In this document: positions 11,713 through 12,854 of the stretch, piece by piece
Position numbering within the stretch: position 1 is the stretch's first letter
Layout: each line of letters opens with the position of its first letter
From: CAZQGJ01 sp964592905
GTDB taxonomy: Bacteria; Patescibacteriota; UBA1384; CAYGGE01
Assembly: GCA_964592905.1 (NCBI GenBank)
Contig: CAZQGJ010000024.1
Span: 1-12,854, forward strand
Length of the DNA: 12,854 nucleotides
Direction: 5' to 3'
Made by a program: the position numbers and the translations under genes
Notes under the pieces: generated by a model
Seen by the model: the letters and a program-made list of their open reading frames with translations, nothing else
What the model was told of the DNA's origin: nothing
Database searches by the model: none

Positions 11713-12854
11713 TTAATGAGTCGGTGTAGTGGTTAAAGTGGTCGAGATGGTGGCGCGTTCGGCTGGACCAGTGGCCTGAATCTCGGCTGGCTTAGCGAAG
11801 GGCAGACTGAAACTAAACTGACTGCCACGACCAGCTTCGGAGCGAACCCAAATTCGGCCGCCCTGGAGCTCTACAATCGAGCGAGTGATATAGAGACCTA
11901 AGCCGGTACCAACTTTTTCGGCCGCCGCTGAGTCGTCATGAACCCGATAAAACTTTTCGAACAGATGGGGGAGATGCTCGGCCGGAATCCCGATGCCGTT
12001 ATCGCTAACATGAACAACGACCATCTGGTTTTGAGTATCGGATTCGGCAGAGATTCTGACTTGCCCACCGGCTCGGCCGTATTTGATAGCGTTAGAGATA
12101 AGATTCATGGCGATTTGGATGAAGCGATCTGGATCGGTCATAATCAAAGGCAGATTGGAGAGTGAGTTGGCCTCGACCGAGAGCTGAATGTGGGCCATAT
12201 CCGCCTTGACCTTGATCTCATCGATAACTTGTTTGAGGAGTGGCGCGACTGCCTGCGGCGCCTTGTTAATGACGATACGGCCACCCTCGATACGAGAGAC
12301 AGAGAGAAGGTCGGTGACTAGCTCAGCCAAACGGTGGGCGCTATTTTGAACCTTGCGGAGATACTCCTCGGCCTTTGGGTCAACTTGTGCCATCTTTTCA
12401 TCAAGAATCATTGAAAGGTAGCCCTGAATGGCGGCGGTTGGGGTCAAGAGCTCGTGAGAGGCGATGGAAACGAATTCGGATTTGAGCTGATCGTCCTGAT
12501 AAAATCGGGATTTTTCAATGGCGCTGGCCGTTTGCTTGGCGATAATATCCAAGAACTGAATATCGTCTTTAGTGAAGACATCGCCCGACTTTTTGGCGCC
12601 AACGATCAGGATACCGATCAACTTAGTGTTAACTTTGATCGGCAAGGCAATCGCTGCCCCCAAGGCATCGAGCTCAGCCAACAACAACCGACTCTGCGGC
12701 TGATTGGTCGTTTTGACGGAGCTCAGTGTTTTATTGGTGTCACCGAGAGGAGTCGAGTTGGCAGTTGAGCTGGCAGTTGAGTTGGTCGGACCGCTGGTCG
12801 CACCATCTTCGAGTCGCTCAAGATGAAAACGCAGCTCATCGGCGATTAAAGACT
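11713..12854 (-). CDS. Sensor histidine kinase with GAF-type input domain, 5'-partial
   Basis: The reading frame stays open to the right edge, so the gene begins outside the window; 379 residues plus a partial codon are visible. A GAF-like domain fills the visible N-terminal part (ALPIKVNTKLIGILIVGAKK, then FTKDDIQFLDIIAKQTASAIE), interrupted by a Ser/Thr/Asn-rich stretch. HisKA follows, with the phosphorylated His in SHELLTP encoded at 12456-12454; this box usually reads HELRTP, so Arg is replaced by Leu. The ATPase domain has an N-box (NLISNAIKYG), G1 (DNGIGIP), F-box (LFEKFYRV) and G2 (GTGLGLYI). No membrane span is visible, so location depends on the missing part. It probably phosphorylates the receiver encoded next to it. 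Confidence 0.92.
   Translation of the reverse strand, partial: SLIADELRFHLERLEDGATSGPTNSTASSTANSTPLGDTNKTLSSVKTTNQPQSRLLLAELDALGAAIALPIKVNTKLIGILIVGAKKSGDVFTKDDIQFLDIIAKQTASAIEKSRFYQDDQLKSEFVSIASHELLTPTAAIQGYLSMILDEKMAQVDPKAEEYLRKVQNSAHRLAELVTDLLSVSRIEGGRIVINKAPQAVAPLLKQVIDEIKVKADMAHIQLSVEANSLSNLPLIMTDPDRFIQIAMNLISNAIKYGRAGGQVRISAESDTQNQMVVVHVSDNGIGIPAEHLPHLFEKFYRVHDDSAAAEKVGTGLGLYITRSIVELQGGRIWVRSEAGRGSQFSFSLPFAKPAEIQATGPAERATISTTLTTTPTH
12755..12785 (-). repeat. 12-bp tandem repeat in the kinase GAF region
   Basis: GAGTTGGCAGTT (plus strand) at 12755, GAGCTGGCAGTT at 12767 and a partial unit at 12779 form 2.6 copies with one base change. The period is four codons, encoding Asn/Ser-Ser-Thr-Ala on the minus strand, inside a low-complexity loop of the GAF domain. 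Confidence 0.7.

Noticed and set aside
12685..12687. TTG at 12687 as the histidine kinase start
   Set aside because: The frame continues without a stop for 55 more codons to the window edge, and the start would cut a GAF-like domain in half.

Overview
The window most resembles a chromosomal segment of a monoderm, probably ultra-small bacterium of the Patescibacteria (CPR) type. This is an inference from three things: a type IV pilus operon that runs from the motor genes to pilMNO with no pilP or pilQ secretin genes, very tight gene packing with 4-bp ATGA overlaps, and divergent family members. TGA is used as a stop (dnaX, the pilV-like gene, pilN), which argues against the CPR lineages that recode TGA as glycine. 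GC content is near 50%. The phylum call is tentative.

Layout. Positions 1-111 hold no protein gene: a strong hairpin, a fragment that looks like the 3' end of a tRNA, and a minus-strand terminator. A minus-strand replication operon occupies 3163-112: dnaX (clamp-loader gamma/tau), dnaB (replicative helicase, overlapping dnaX by 4 bp), then tRNA-Ala(CGC) 19 nt further on, closed by the terminator. A compact divergent control region (about 3164-3326) carries an 11-bp tandem repeat, an inverted repeat, a near-consensus DnaA box and candidate promoters. From 3327 a plus-strand type IV pilus operon runs to 11242: pilB, pilC, three prepilin-like genes (pilV-, pilW- and pilX-like), pilM, pilN and pilO. 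Facing it on the minus strand are a sensor histidine kinase (cut by the right edge) and a stand-alone receiver protein, 46 nt apart.

How they work together. PilB is the cytoplasmic extension ATPase, PilC the membrane platform, and PilM-PilN-PilO the alignment complex. The three prepilin-like proteins are probably minor pilins that prime or tip the fibre, the third with a large glycine/asparagine-rich domain resembling a beta-helix. Major pilin, prepilin peptidase and PilT are not in the window. The kinase and receiver could control pilus activity, but only their position suggests it.

The standout is PilB. Its first ~90 residues align without gaps to the HU/IHF DNA-binding fold, including the proline at residue 63. 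They are joined by a highly acidic, recently expanded linker to what looks like only the second half of the usual PilB N-terminal domain, followed by a complete motor. A DNA-binding domain on a pilus motor is unexpected and would suit a role in DNA uptake, pilus positioning or autoregulation. Second in interest is the tRNA 3'-end-like fragment at 44-64, which lacks a matching 5' T-stem and may mark an integration site or an intron boundary.
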